64,000 nucleotides of DNA from an uncultured Bacteroidota bacterium (GCA_903851365.1 CAINOB010000061.1:1-64000), one strand, 5' to 3'; positions 18,472 to 28,815 are shown, numbered from the stretch's first letter. Program-made: numbers and translations. The notes: a model not told the origin generated them from the letters alone.

Positions 18472-19941
18472 ATGATACAATCTGATAATCGCAGCCACCG
18501 TGCCATCCTCAGGGAACTGGCGCGCAAGGCAATGATAAGCCGGGGACTGCAACCTGATTTTACTCCTCAAGCACTGGCTGAGCTTGATAACTTGCATCCC
18601 GATACTGTTTTAACAGGCAAGGTTCGTGATCAGCGTTATATGCTCTGGTGTTCGATCGATAACCATGATTCCCGTGATCTTGATCAGCTTACTGTAGCTG
18701 AGGCACTTCCGGATGGTTCATCGAGATTATTGGTAGCAATCGCAGATGTGGATGCTCTTGTCAGCAAAGGTACGGTCATCGATGAGCATGCCATGCAGAA
18801 TACCACATCGGTATACACTTCAGCGGAAATTTTTCCTATGCTTCCGGAAAGGCTGTCGACCGATCTGACCTCCCTGAATTATCATTGTGAGAGAATGACA
18901 CTCGTAGTTGACATGAATATTTCGCGCGATGGTGAATTATTGAAATCAGAGGTATACAGATCCCTGGTTCGCAGCAGGGCCAAGCTGGATTACGCAACTG
19001 TGGGTGCATGGATTGAAGGCGCTGAACTGGTTCCGCCGGAAGTTGCCAGGGTACAGGGACTGTCTGAAAACATCAGGTTGCAGGACAGGCTGGCGATTCT
19101 TATGAAAAAGTTCAGGCATGGGTTGGGTGCACTTGATTTTGAAACCCGGGAATCTACACCTGTTTTTGATGGAGATATGATCCTGGAACTGAGGGAGACC
19201 CAACGTAACAGAGCCCGCGATATCATTGAGGAATTTATGATCAGCGCAAATGAAGCGACCGCCGCTTTCCTGGCTGATAAAAATTTTCCGACATTCAGGA
19301 GAATCGTTAAAAACCCTAAGCGTTGGTCGAGGATTGTTGAGATAGCGGCTGAACATGACACAAAACTACCTGAAGAACCGGATTCCAAAGCATTGCAGGA
19401 TTTTATGGCTCAACAAAAAGCGAAGGATCCTGAGAATTTTGCAGATTTGTCGCTGAGCATTATAAAACTTTTGGGGCCTGGCGAATATGCCATTGGGTTC
19501 CCGGGTGAGCCATCGGAGGGTCATTTTGGACTCGCGGTAAAGAATTATTCCCATTCCACCGCGCCCAACCGCAGGTATCCCGATCTGATCACTCACCGCT
19601 TACTGAAGAATGCGATGGCCGGTAAAGAGGTTCCGTATGCTCACGAGGAACTTGAATCCCTGGCTTTGCACTGCACCCAAAAGGAGGACGATGCCAAAAA
19701 GGTTGAGCGTCAGGTCTCAAAATCTGCGGCAGCCCTGGTTCTTGAGCACCATATAGGAGAACAGTATGACGCCATTGTTACGGGTGCAGCTGATAAAGGC
19801 ACCTGGGTAAGAATTCAGCATCCTCATATTGAAGGAAGAGTTATTCATGGCGCTGAGGGTATCGATGTAGGCCATAGGATAAGGGTGGAACTCATTGCTA
19901 CCGATGTTGAGAATGGCTATATCGATTTTAAGAAAGTTTGA
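18472..19941 (+). CDS. RNB-domain ribonuclease (RNase II/R family)
   Basis: A 3'-5' exoribonuclease-like protein. The RNB catalytic core begins near residue 60 with the acidic motif SIDNHDSRDLDQ, whose aspartates bind magnesium. Later family segments are HFGLAVKNYSHSTAPNRRYPDL and the arginines that follow. A short OB/S1-like tail of about 70 residues closes the protein. At about 489 aa it is shorter than RNase R (about 800) and lacks N-terminal cold-shock domains, like many compact RNB proteins. A TTG at 18466 is an alternative start two codons upstream. A TAnnTTTG-like box at 18461-18468 overlaps the start. Confidence 0.85.
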   Translation: MIQSDNRSHRAILRELARKAMISRGLQPDFTPQALAELDNLHPDTVLTGKVRDQRYMLWCSIDNHDSRDLDQLTVAEALPDGSSRLLVAIADVDALVSKGTVIDEHAMQNTTSVYTSAEIFPMLPERLSTDLTSLNYHCERMTLVVDMNISRDGELLKSEVYRSLVRSRAKLDYATVGAWIEGAELVPPEVARVQGLSENIRLQDRLAILMKKFRHGLGALDFETRESTPVFDGDMILELRETQRNRARDIIEEFMISANEATAAFLADKNFPTFRRIVKNPKRWSRIVEIAAEHDTKLPEEPDSKALQDFMAQQKAKDPENFADLSLSIIKLLGPGEYAIGFPGEPSEGHFGLAVKNYSHSTAPNRRYPDLITHRLLKNAMAGKEVPYAHEELESLALHCTQKEDDAKKVERQVSKSAAALVLEHHIGEQYDAIVTGAADKGTWVRIQHPHIEGRVIHGAEGIDVGHRIRVELIATDVENGYIDFKKV

Positions 19942-19971
19942 AGGAAGATAGTCGAGATTCTTAATCCGAAA

Positions 19972-20721
19972 CTAGGACTTCAATAAAGCCTCTGCTTTCA
20001 CCCGGTTTTCCTTGCCCCCAAGTTCATGATCAATGAGGATCGTCTGAATAAAATCTTTCGCTTTTTGAATGGAATGTGAGCGTACCCGGTGAATATGCCC
20101 ATCCACAGGATGTGTATTAAGGAACGAGGGACCTTTGAATTTCCTCGTCAAAAATGGGAAGCAGATACCGAGTCCGTTAGAATAAGCTTCCATGCGCGTA
20201 CGTCCGCCGATGCCGTTGGAGTTATCGCCCTCATCATGCAATTCCTTTAGTAATATATTGTCTATCAATCCAATATCTTGATAATTCTTCAATTTTTTAT
20301 AAAGGTCGGATTGTTCGGAAACCATGCTTGCTCCCAAAGCTAAATTGAACGGGTGACTCAATTTTTTTGATGCCATCTGATACTCGGCAAGGTGACAAGC
20401 GGCCTGGGCTGCGACAACGCTGCCATAACTTGAGGAAACCAGTGTCAGTTTTATGTCCGGAGTTTGAAGGCAGGAGAGAATCTGGTCTACGGATCGGGAG
20501 ATGATCCTATTCTGAAGTGGGAATTTGTGAGGCTCCTGCGCACGACTCAGTGCCCAAATAACATTCATTACGGGCATTGGGTGATAGATTCCTTCGATAA
20601 TACTAAATTGATGACCCAGAACTTCTTTCAGGTAATGGATGAAATTTGCTGTGAAGGCATTGCCCTGACCCTCCTTGAAATCCCCGCCTGCGAAAAAGAA
20701 AAATCGATGTGCCATTTTCAT
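19972..20721 (-). CDS. Alpha/beta-hydrolase-like protein
   Basis: A 249-aa cytoplasmic protein that I do not recognise with certainty. The SSSYGSVVAAQ segment near residue 97 resembles the nucleophile elbow of alpha/beta hydrolases (S-x-S-x-G), and HPVDGHIHRVRSHS near residue 210 could provide the acid and the histidine. FFFFAGGDFKEG at the N-terminus resembles the first strand and oxyanion region. Substrate unknown. Its start overlaps the stop of the reductase gene by 4 nt (ATGA type), so it is the last gene of the lysC-carB operon. Confidence 0.55.
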   Translation of the reverse strand: MKMAHRFFFFAGGDFKEGQGNAFTANFIHYLKEVLGHQFSIIEGIYHPMPVMNVIWALSRAQEPHKFPLQNRIISRSVDQILSCLQTPDIKLTLVSSSYGSVVAAQAACHLAEYQMASKKLSHPFNLALGASMVSEQSDLYKKLKNYQDIGLIDNILLKELHDEGDNSNGIGGRTRMEAYSNGLGICFPFLTRKFKGPSFLNTHPVDGHIHRVRSHSIQKAKDFIQTILIDHELGGKENRVKAEALLKS

Positions 20722-21968
20722 TTGCGACCCAGAAGCCGGATATAAAAGGAAATTTTTGTGAGTTTTTTCCTTTCCTCAAGATTATCAATCATAAGGATCA
20801 AGGATTTCTGCAGATCATCATTAGCGGTAATCTTATTCATCACCCAATTGAAAAGCCTGGGGAAATTGATCAGCCGCTGTATCCACGTTGAATTTCGAAG
20901 TTCCTTCCAGAGTTTTTTGTAAATATACCGGTCGTATTGTTTATTGAAGGCAGCATCGAACCGGTTGGCAGTGATGGCTTTCTCAATATGCTCAGCAGCT
21001 GCAAACCCCGACCACATGGCATTTCCAACCCCTTCACCGGTAAAGGGATCGATTAATGATGCAGCATCGCCGGTGAGTAAATAGTGATCACCCGACAAGG
21101 GGATTTTTTTCGATCCCAAAGGCAGGTTCCATGCCGAGATACCTGATACCGGACGGGCATTTTTAAATCGTTCGGCCAGGTGCGGATTATTTATGAGTGC
21201 CTGCTCCATTACCTGTTTTAAAGTCAGTTTGCGCTTTTTTAAAATATCGGTCCGAATGCCCGCACCCACATTTGCGCCACCGCCTGGCAGTGGAAAAACC
21301 CATAAATATCCGGGTAAAAATTCATCGAGAAAATAAAAATCAACAAAATTGCCTTCGTGTACGCCTGTCACTCCTTCAAAATACTGCCTGATGCCTGTTG
21401 CCTGATGCTTCGGGTCCCTTTTTTCAATTTTCGCGGTTGCGTTAAGTTTACCTGAAGCTCCCGATGCCATAACCAGCATCTTTGCTGAAAGGCGGAGGTT
21501 GCCTGTTGTGTCGGTCACAATAACCTCATCCTGATTATGTTCAACCCTTGCTAGGGTGACGCCCTGGATTACTTTAATGAGTGGTTGCCGGGCAACCTCC
21601 TCCATCAGAAGATTATCGAAATCAATACGTTTGATAATATGTCCGGGAGGGTCATCCGGGAATTTTGCATTACGGTAAGGCAGTGAAACGGATTTCATGT
21701 TCGGCGCAAAAAACCGCACACCGTAGGAGGGCAGTTGCCCTGGCAGAGTTTGCAGCCGGGTAACGAGATCGGGATTGATTCTGCGGAGCATGCTTATAAC
21801 CCAACCGCTTAACCCATCGCCGCAAATTTTTTCGCGCGGGAAAGTATCCTTCTCAATAAGCGTGGAACCAATGCCTTTCTTTGCCAGGAACAGGGCCGTT
21901 GACATCCCGGCAGGCCCGGCTCCCGCAATAATAATTTCTATCCGTTGATCGCCTAATACTCTTTCCAT
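20718..21968 (-). CDS. FAD-dependent geranylgeranyl reductase-like oxidoreductase
   Basis: A 416-aa flavoprotein of the geranylgeranyl reductase/PHBH-like group. The N-terminal dinucleotide motif is IAGAGPAGMSTALFLAKKG with the following acidic residue (IEKD), then PREKICGDGLSG. The second FAD motif is LLTGDAASLIDPFTGEGVGNAM near residue 290. Family members reduce prenyl chains of lipids or quinones, or act as halogenase-like monooxygenases; which one applies here is unclear. It overlaps the carB stop by 16 nt and the hydrolase-like gene by 4 nt. Confidence 0.8.
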   Translation of the reverse strand: MERVLGDQRIEIIIAGAGPAGMSTALFLAKKGIGSTLIEKDTFPREKICGDGLSGWVISMLRRINPDLVTRLQTLPGQLPSYGVRFFAPNMKSVSLPYRNAKFPDDPPGHIIKRIDFDNLLMEEVARQPLIKVIQGVTLARVEHNQDEVIVTDTTGNLRLSAKMLVMASGASGKLNATAKIEKRDPKHQATGIRQYFEGVTGVHEGNFVDFYFLDEFLPGYLWVFPLPGGGANVGAGIRTDILKKRKLTLKQVMEQALINNPHLAERFKNARPVSGISAWNLPLGSKKIPLSGDHYLLTGDAASLIDPFTGEGVGNAMWSGFAAAEHIEKAITANRFDAAFNKQYDRYIYKKLWKELRNSTWIQRLINFPRLFNWVMNKITANDDLQKSLILMIDNLEERKKLTKISFYIRLLGRK

Positions 21969-24900
21969 GCTTTAATTGAGATGTCCTCCAGATCAAGCTT
22001 ACAGAAAGCTGTGATAAAAGCTGCAGCCAGTCGGGCATTCGTGATCAGGGGCACATTAAAGTCGATGGCATCGCGGCGAATCGTATAATCGTTCTTAAGT
22101 TCGCCCTGGGTCAGGTTTTTTGGAATATTGATGACCAGATCGATCAACCCGTTGCGGATATATTCGGTCACGTTGGGATTAATCCGCTCATCCGGCCAGT
22201 GCAATATGGTCGCAGGGATACCGTTTCCGCGCAGAAAATCACCGGTTCCCGGAGTTGCAAATATTTCATAGCCATGATTGTCAAGTAGATGGCAAGCTTC
22301 CAAAAGATGAACTTTATCCTTGATGGGCCCGGTAGATAACAGAATATTCTTTTTTGGAATTTTATAACCTACTGATAACATCGACTTGAGAATGGCATCA
22401 TAATAGTCTTCCCCGATACATCCCACTTCACCGGTCGAGGACATATCTACTCCCAGAACCGGATCGGCTTTCTGCAGTCTGGAGAAGGAGAATTGCGATG
22501 CTTTTACCCCGATATAATCCAGGTCGAAAATTGATTTTTTTGGTTTTTCTACCGATTTGCCCAGCATTACCCGGGTTGCCAGTTCTATGAGATTGGTCTT
22601 TAATACCTTGGAAACAAAAGGCAAGGACCGGGAGGCCCTGAGGTTGCATTCAATAACCTTGATGTCATTGTCCTTGGCAAGGAACTGAATATTGAACGGA
22701 CCGGTAATGTTCAGCTCTTTGGCTACCTGGCGCGAAATTTTCTTGATTCTTCTTACGGTCTCGAAGTAGAGCTTTTGCGGAGGGAAAATCATGGTGGCAT
22801 CACCGGAGTGAACGCCAGCATATTCAACGTGTTCGCTGATGGCATAAGCGATCAGTTCACCTTTGCTGGCAACAGCATCGATTTCGATTTCCTTTGCCTG
22901 CTCAATAAAATCAGTGACTACGACCGGATGCTGTTTGGAAACTTTAGCCGCCAGGTGCAGATAGTTATCGAGCTCTTCTTTATTGGATACCACATTCATT
23001 GCAGCTCCGGATAAAACATACGAAGGCCTGATCAACACCGGGAAGCCGATACGGTCGGTGAAATGATGGATCTCATCAATGCTGGTCAGCTCTTGCCATT
23101 CCGGCTGATCAATATCCAGCGTATCAAGCATCATCGAGAATTTGTGACGGTCCTCGGCCCGGTCAATGGATATCGGAGAGGTACCAATGATCGGTATCTT
23201 CTGTTCATGAAGCCTGAGAGCCAGATTGTTTGGTATTTGTCCTCCCATGGAGACCACTACACCGAGTGGCTGCTCAAGATCCAGAATATCAAGTACCCGC
23301 TCGAACGATAATTCATCAAAATAGAGCCTGTCGCTCATATCATAATCGGTGGATACCGTTTCGGGATTGTAATTGATCATGATCCCGCGATAACCTTCCT
23401 TTCTGATCGTCATCAGCGCGTTTACGCTGCACCAATCGAACTCTACCGAGCTTCCGATGCGGTAAGCACCAGAACCTAATACGATTACAGAGTTTTCGTT
23501 ATTGGTAAATTCCACATCATGAGAAATGGAAGAATAGGTCAGGTATAAATAGTTGGTCTGAGCAGGATATTCAGCTGCCAGGGTATCGATCTGACGAACA
23601 TAGGGTACAATGCCGGCTGCCTTCCGGAAGTTCCGTACCTTCAGCATATCTTCCTCAATCTGTTCAACCGGGCTTTTTAAGATCAGCCTGGTAATCTGGA
23701 AATCAGAAAAGCCTCTGACTTTTGCTTCTTTTATCAGGGCAATATCCGTGGATTCCAGTGTATTGTTCTCTTCGAGCATGTTTTTCAGGCGTACGATATT
23801 CCGTAATTTCACCAGGAACCACAGATCGATTCCGGTGATCTCATGAATATGCTCCACTGACATTCCTTTTTCAAGAGCCTGGGCAATGACAAATATTCTT
23901 ACGTCAGTCGGCGTGCGCAGCTCCTGATCGAGGCTGGCAAACTCCATACCGCGGTTTCCGACAAACCCATGCATGCCCTGACCAATCATCCGAAGTCCCT
24001 TTTGAATGGCTTCCTCAAATGTCCGGCCGATGGCCATCACTTCACCCACACTCTTCATGCTGGAGCCGATCTCATGCGACACCCCTTCGAATTTATCCAG
24101 ATCCCAGCGTGGAATCTTAACGACGATATAATCGAGAGCAGGTTCAAAACAGGCTGTAGTAGTAAGGGTTACGCTGTTTTTAAGTTCGTGTAAGCCAAAC
24201 CCCAATCCCAGCTTTGCTGCAACAAAAGCCAATGGATAACCTGTGGCTTTGGAAGCCAGGGCCGACGATCGGCTTAATCTGGCATTCACTTCAATAACAC
24301 GGTAATCTTCAGAGTTTGGATCAAGCGCATATTGCACATTACATTCACCGACAATCTTGATATGCCTGATGATTTTTATTGATAAAGCCCTGAGCTTGTG
24401 ATATTCTGCGTTCGAAAGAGTTTGCGACGGAGCCACAACGATACTTTCACCGGTATGTATACCCAGCGGATCGAAGTTTTCCATGTTACAAACCGTGATG
24501 CAATTATCGTAACGGTCGCGGACCACTTCATATTCAACCTCTTTCCAGCCCTTTAGCGATTTCTCAACGAGAATCTGGGGTGCCATGGTCAGCGACTTGT
24601 AGGCCAGTTTTTCCAATTCTTCGCGATTGTCGCAAAATCCGCTGCCCAATCCGCCCAGTGCATAAGCCGACCGAATAATGACCGGATATCCCAGTCTGTC
24701 AGCAGCCTTGTATGCATCTTCTAATGTGCTTACTGCCTGGCTCTGAATGGTTTTCACGTCTATCTCATCGAGCCGCTGAACAAACAGTTCGCGATCCTCG
24801 GTATCCATGATCGCTTTTACCTGGGTTCCAAGAACCTCCACGCCATATTTATCAAGAACACCTGATTTGAACAAGGCAACGCCGCAATTGAGCGCTGTTT

Positions 24901-25180
24901 GTCCGCCAAAGGCGAGCAATATCCCATCGGGTCTTTCCTTACTGATGACTTTTTCAACAAAATAGGGGGTGACTGGCAAAAAATAGATCTGATCGGCTAT
25001 GCCCTCGGATGTTTGTACCGTTGCAATATTCGGATTAACCAGAATAGTGTAAATGCCTTCCTCACGCAATGCCTTCAGGGCTTGAGAACCTGAGTAATCG
25101 AATTCACCGGCTTCACCAATTTTCAACGCTCCTGATCCTAAAACCAGGACTTTACTGTATCTGGATGCTTTTGAGTCCAT
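21953..25180 (-). CDS. carB: Carbamoyl-phosphate synthase large subunit
   Basis: The ATP-dependent large subunit makes carbamoyl phosphate from bicarbonate, ammonia delivered by CarA, and two ATP, feeding arginine and pyrimidine synthesis. Its 1075 aa match the usual length. Two ATP-grasp halves are evident: the first has GQTALNCGVAL, RSAYALGGLGSG and EVNARLSRSSALASKATGYP; the second has LGSGAYRIGSSVEFDW, RPSYVLSGAAM and ECNLRASRSLPFVSK. The last 130 residues are the MGS-like allosteric domain. It starts 3 nt after the carA stop. Confidence 0.97.
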   Translation of the reverse strand: MDSKASRYSKVLVLGSGALKIGEAGEFDYSGSQALKALREEGIYTILVNPNIATVQTSEGIADQIYFLPVTPYFVEKVISKERPDGILLAFGGQTALNCGVALFKSGVLDKYGVEVLGTQVKAIMDTEDRELFVQRLDEIDVKTIQSQAVSTLEDAYKAADRLGYPVIIRSAYALGGLGSGFCDNREELEKLAYKSLTMAPQILVEKSLKGWKEVEYEVVRDRYDNCITVCNMENFDPLGIHTGESIVVAPSQTLSNAEYHKLRALSIKIIRHIKIVGECNVQYALDPNSEDYRVIEVNARLSRSSALASKATGYPLAFVAAKLGLGFGLHELKNSVTLTTTACFEPALDYIVVKIPRWDLDKFEGVSHEIGSSMKSVGEVMAIGRTFEEAIQKGLRMIGQGMHGFVGNRGMEFASLDQELRTPTDVRIFVIAQALEKGMSVEHIHEITGIDLWFLVKLRNIVRLKNMLEENNTLESTDIALIKEAKVRGFSDFQITRLILKSPVEQIEEDMLKVRNFRKAAGIVPYVRQIDTLAAEYPAQTNYLYLTYSSISHDVEFTNNENSVIVLGSGAYRIGSSVEFDWCSVNALMTIRKEGYRGIMINYNPETVSTDYDMSDRLYFDELSFERVLDILDLEQPLGVVVSMGGQIPNNLALRLHEQKIPIIGTSPISIDRAEDRHKFSMMLDTLDIDQPEWQELTSIDEIHHFTDRIGFPVLIRPSYVLSGAAMNVVSNKEELDNYLHLAAKVSKQHPVVVTDFIEQAKEIEIDAVASKGELIAYAISEHVEYAGVHSGDATMIFPPQKLYFETVRRIKKISRQVAKELNITGPFNIQFLAKDNDIKVIECNLRASRSLPFVSKVLKTNLIELATRVMLGKSVEKPKKSIFDLDYIGVKASQFSFSRLQKADPVLGVDMSSTGEVGCIGEDYYDAILKSMLSVGYKIPKKNILLSTGPIKDKVHLLEACHLLDNHGYEIFATPGTGDFLRGNGIPATILHWPDERINPNVTEYIRNGLIDLVINIPKNLTQGELKNDYTIRRDAIDFNVPLITNARLAAAFITAFCKLDLEDISIKAWKEY

Positions 25181-25183
25181 GGT

Positions 25184-26284
25184 TCAATTCTTTGTGTTTT
25201 GTATGTTACCGATAAACTCATCAAACAAAAATTCCGTGTCGGTTGGACCGCTGCTGGCCTCTGGATGGAACTGCGAAGAGAAGAAGGGTTTTGTCCGGTG
25301 CTGGATTCCTTCATTGGTTTGATCGTTGAGGTTTCTGAACAACGGATCCCAGCCATCGGGGAGGGTAGTGTCGTCCAGTGCAAAACCATGATTCTGTGAA
25401 GTAATATATGCCTTATTGGTTCCAAGTTTAAGTACAGGCTGGTTGTGACTGCGATGTCCATACTTTAATTTGTAAGTGTCACCGCCAGCAGCGAGGCCCA
25501 TCAGCTGATTGCCAAGGCAGATCCCGAAAATCGGCTTATCTCCTGCAATCGCCTTTCGGATATTGGAAATCGTAATTTCACATTGCTTTGGGTCTCCCGG
25601 TCCGTTCGAAATAAACAGTCCATCGTATTCAATCGATTCAAAATCAGTATCCCAGGGTACCCTGATAACCTCAGTATCCCTCTTCAGCAAACAACGGATA
25701 ATATTGTTTTTCACTCCGCAGTCGACCAGTAAAATTTTGTATTTCCCTTTGCCGTAACGGATGATCTCCTTGGTGCTCACCTGATCAACCAGGTTAAGTA
25801 GATTGGGATTTACAAAAGGTATGTCTTCATCAAAAACAATCTTGCCGAGCATGGCTCCTTCCTCACGCAGATGTTTGGTGAGGGTTCTTGTATCGATACC
25901 ATATATTCCGGGGATGTTGAACTCCTTCAGCCAGTCAGCTAAGCTCTGATCTGCATTCCAGTGGCTGAAATCAAAAGAATAATCCGAAATTATGAGACCG
26001 CTGATATGGATGCTCTCAGATTCGAAATACTTCAGCATTCCATTTTCGCGCTCTTTGCCAGGTACACCGTAATTTCCGATCAGGGGATAAGTAAGTACCA
26101 GGATCTGACCACGGTAAGAGGCATCTGTGATACTTTCGGGATAACCGGTCATGGCAGTATTAAATACTACCTCCCCAGCCTGCGGGGTTTCAGATCCGAA
26201 CGACCAGCCGTTCCATTCTGTTCCGTCTTGAAGAACAAGTTTAACCGGCCTGCTTGCCGGATGTAGAAGATTTGCTTTGTTCAT
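25184..26284 (-). CDS. carA: Carbamoyl-phosphate synthase small subunit
   Basis: The glutamine-hydrolysing subunit supplies ammonia to CarB. It has 366 aa. The N-terminal CPSase small domain contains VFNTAMTGYPESITDASYRGQ, and the class I amidotransferase domain contains the nucleophile in GICLGNQLMGLA, the segment SQNHGFAL and the catalytic FHPEASSGP. Its ATG at 26284 overlaps the lysA stop by 44 nt; a slightly later start is possible but less conserved. It is followed at 3 nt by carB. Confidence 0.97.
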   Translation of the reverse strand: MNKANLLHPASRPVKLVLQDGTEWNGWSFGSETPQAGEVVFNTAMTGYPESITDASYRGQILVLTYPLIGNYGVPGKERENGMLKYFESESIHISGLIISDYSFDFSHWNADQSLADWLKEFNIPGIYGIDTRTLTKHLREEGAMLGKIVFDEDIPFVNPNLLNLVDQVSTKEIIRYGKGKYKILLVDCGVKNNIIRCLLKRDTEVIRVPWDTDFESIEYDGLFISNGPGDPKQCEITISNIRKAIAGDKPIFGICLGNQLMGLAAGGDTYKLKYGHRSHNQPVLKLGTNKAYITSQNHGFALDDTTLPDGWDPLFRNLNDQTNEGIQHRTKPFFSSQFHPEASSGPTDTEFLFDEFIGNIQNTKN

Positions 26285-27440
26285 TAGATATAATTTCGTC
26301 GGAATACCAGGTTTTTACTTTTTCTCTAAGGTTGTAGTTGGAACTCATGGTTTCACCATAAGCTCCGGCCGACCGGATAGCGATCAGATCACCTCTCCGG
26401 GTTTCAGGTAAATTTACAGCTTTGCCGAAACAATCGGACGATTCGCATATTGGTCCTACCACATCATATAACATTTCTTCACCGCCGGAGGTCAGGTTCT
26501 CGATCAGATGGAACGCCTGATAGAGGGCCGGACGGATCAGTTCCGTCATACCGGCATCAAGTATGGCAAAGCGTGTTTTTACGCCTTCCTTGATGTATAG
26601 AACCCTGGAAATCAGGCTTCCGGCTTGAGCTACGAGCGCTCTTCCCGGCTCAAAATGCACTTCCTGTCCGTTCTGCAAATCGAGATGTTGTTTGAAAATA
26701 TCAAAGTAGGTTTTAAAATCGGGACCCTTGCCATCTGGCTTTGAATAATCGATTCCTAATCCACCTCCAACATTGATAATCCTGGGAGTGAACATGTTGC
26801 ATTCGAACCAGGCTTGGATCTCATTTATTCGGGAGCACAATCCTTTGAAAACATCGATGTCCGTAATCTGCGAACCAATATGGAAATGCAATCCGAGCCA
26901 CTCAAGGTTTTTCGATCTTTCGATGCATTTTATCACGCGATCCCAATCCCATGGGTTGATACCGAATTTATTTTCTTCGATACCCGTAGTAATATAATGA
27001 TGTGTCCGGGCATCAACATGTGGATTAATACGCAAGGCAACCGGGGCTTTCACTCCTTTGCGGCCAGCAATTTCATTGATGACTTCGAGTTCCTGTATCG
27101 ATTCGGAATTGAAGCAGGAGATACCATGATCTAAACCGAATTCGATCTCCCAATCTGCTTTTCCAACGCCGGCAAACACGATGTCGGAAGGCTTGAACCC
27201 TGTTTCCAAAGCTCGGCGTACTTCATATCCGCTCACACAATCGGCACCAAAACCTCTCTTGCTTACCTGTACGAGAATAGGAACATTCGAATTGGCTTTT
27301 AATGCGTAATGAACCCTGAAATCATTTTGCCTGGCAAGTGCAGCAACCTCATCCAGTGTTTTTGTGATCAGGTCGACATCATAATAATAGAATGGGGTTT
27401 CAAGTTTCTGAAACTGATCCAATGGGAACCTGGTATTCAT
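26241..27440 (-). CDS. lysA: Diaminopimelate decarboxylase
   Basis: The PLP enzyme decarboxylates meso-diaminopimelate to lysine, the last step of lysine synthesis. Length is 399 aa. The PLP lysine is in HYALKANSN near residue 47, the phosphate-binding loop is VGGGLGID, and EPGRALVAQAG and CESSDCFGK (with the catalytic cysteine) are present, as is the terminal SAGAYGETMSSNYN. It overlaps lysC by 4 nt (ATGA) and carA by 44 nt. Confidence 0.93.
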   Translation of the reverse strand: MNTRFPLDQFQKLETPFYYYDVDLITKTLDEVAALARQNDFRVHYALKANSNVPILVQVSKRGFGADCVSGYEVRRALETGFKPSDIVFAGVGKADWEIEFGLDHGISCFNSESIQELEVINEIAGRKGVKAPVALRINPHVDARTHHYITTGIEENKFGINPWDWDRVIKCIERSKNLEWLGLHFHIGSQITDIDVFKGLCSRINEIQAWFECNMFTPRIINVGGGLGIDYSKPDGKGPDFKTYFDIFKQHLDLQNGQEVHFEPGRALVAQAGSLISRVLYIKEGVKTRFAILDAGMTELIRPALYQAFHLIENLTSGGEEMLYDVVGPICESSDCFGKAVNLPETRRGDLIAIRSAGAYGETMSSNYNLREKVKTWYSDEIISNEQSKSSTSGKQAG

Positions 27441-28756
27441 CGTGCCTGAAATAGATGGTTGCTCAGGGAGTTAAGTGCATCTATTTTATCGGAGGTCTTG
27501 ATAAGCAGCGAGATATTATTGTTGCTGGACCCGTAGGAAATCATCCTTACTGGAATGTGCCTAAGCGCCTCCAGGGCCTGAACGGCCATACCGCGACTTT
27601 CTCCGATCATATCGCCAACAACGCAAATAATCGTTTGATCATGAATAACTTCCACCGTGCCATAATTTTCCAGATCACTCACGATCTCACTTAACCGGTC
27701 AACCTGATCTATAGTCATGGAAACCGAGACTTCCGAAGTGGCAATCATATCGATTGAGGTGCGGTGGCTTTCGAAGATTTCGAAAACTTTTCTTAAAAAT
27801 CCGAATGCCAGCAGCATACGATCTGATTTAATCCGGATGGCAACGATTCCGTCCTTTGCAGCCACTGCTTTGATGCCGGATCCGGTTACCCGACTGGTAA
27901 TCAAGGTGCCAGGTGAATCAGGATCCATTGTGTTTTTTAGTCTTACCGGGATATTTTTATCCTGCGCAGGCCTTACGCTCGTGGGGTGAAGAATTTTCGC
28001 ACCGAAATAGGCCAGCTCAGCTGCTTCGTTAAAGGAGAGATCATCAATGCGTGCAGTGTTTTTAACGTATCGTGGATCGTTATTGTGAAATCCGTCAATA
28101 TCCGTCCATATCTGAATCTCATCCGCATCAATGGCTGCACCTATAATCGATGCAGTATAGTCTGATCCGCCTCGCTTCAGGTTGTCGATCTCGCCAAAAG
28201 CATTGCGGCAAATAAATCCCTGTGTAATAAAAAGCGTGGAGCCGGGATGGAGTGCGATCTCGCGATTGAGGTTTTCGCGTATGTAATAGTTATCCGGCTC
28301 CTGATCTTTATCGATACGCATAAAATTCAACGCGGGGAGCAAAACGCTGGCGATCCCTAGCTCCTGAAGATGATAAACCATTAAAGCCGTGGATATTAAT
28401 TCTCCTTTAGCGAGAACAGTTTTTTCCTCATGCTGGGTAAACATATCGCGGTTAAACTCGTCGAGATTGTCAAAATGCGTGTCGATCATCTCGCGACCCT
28501 GTTTTCGCAATTCCTCGGTCGCAAAGAGTTCCTCAGATACTCGATAGTATTTCTGACGCATGGATTCCAGAAAAACCTTGGCTCCCGAATGATCTTTCTT
28601 GTATAAATATTCAGAATAGGTAACCAGATCATTGGTAGTGCCGGACATGGCCGACAGGACAACTATCTTGGGGGTTGAATCAGATATTAAACGGCCTACT
28701 TCCGCGATTCGCTGGGGGTTTCCAACCGAGGTGCCCCCGAATTTCAGGACTCTCAT
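27437..28756 (-). CDS. lysC: Aspartate kinase (monofunctional)
   Basis: The enzyme phosphorylates aspartate, the first step toward lysine, methionine and threonine. Length is 439 aa. The KFGGTSVGNP start, GRGGSDYTA-like segment (LKRGGSDYTASIIGAA) and TDIDGFHNNDPR define the kinase domain; residues about 300-439 contain two ACT domains that usually bind lysine or threonine as feedback inhibitors. There is no homoserine dehydrogenase domain. It is the first gene of a six-gene operon with lysA, carA, carB, the reductase and the hydrolase-like gene. A -7-like box lies at 28816-28823. Confidence 0.93.
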   Translation of the reverse strand: MRVLKFGGTSVGNPQRIAEVGRLISDSTPKIVVLSAMSGTTNDLVTYSEYLYKKDHSGAKVFLESMRQKYYRVSEELFATEELRKQGREMIDTHFDNLDEFNRDMFTQHEEKTVLAKGELISTALMVYHLQELGIASVLLPALNFMRIDKDQEPDNYYIRENLNREIALHPGSTLFITQGFICRNAFGEIDNLKRGGSDYTASIIGAAIDADEIQIWTDIDGFHNNDPRYVKNTARIDDLSFNEAAELAYFGAKILHPTSVRPAQDKNIPVRLKNTMDPDSPGTLITSRVTGSGIKAVAAKDGIVAIRIKSDRMLLAFGFLRKVFEIFESHRTSIDMIATSEVSVSMTIDQVDRLSEIVSDLENYGTVEVIHDQTIICVVGDMIGESRGMAVQALEALRHIPVRMISYGSSNNNISLLIKTSDKIDALNSLSNHLFQAR

Positions 28757-28815
28757 TCAGATAATATTTTAGTATTTTAATGGGAATCAGCTGTGAACAG
28801 CACCAAACCGGGGCA

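Noticed and set aside
22000-25100. Several open frames of 60-80 codons opposite carB
   Set aside because: They are antisense shadows of a strongly conserved gene.
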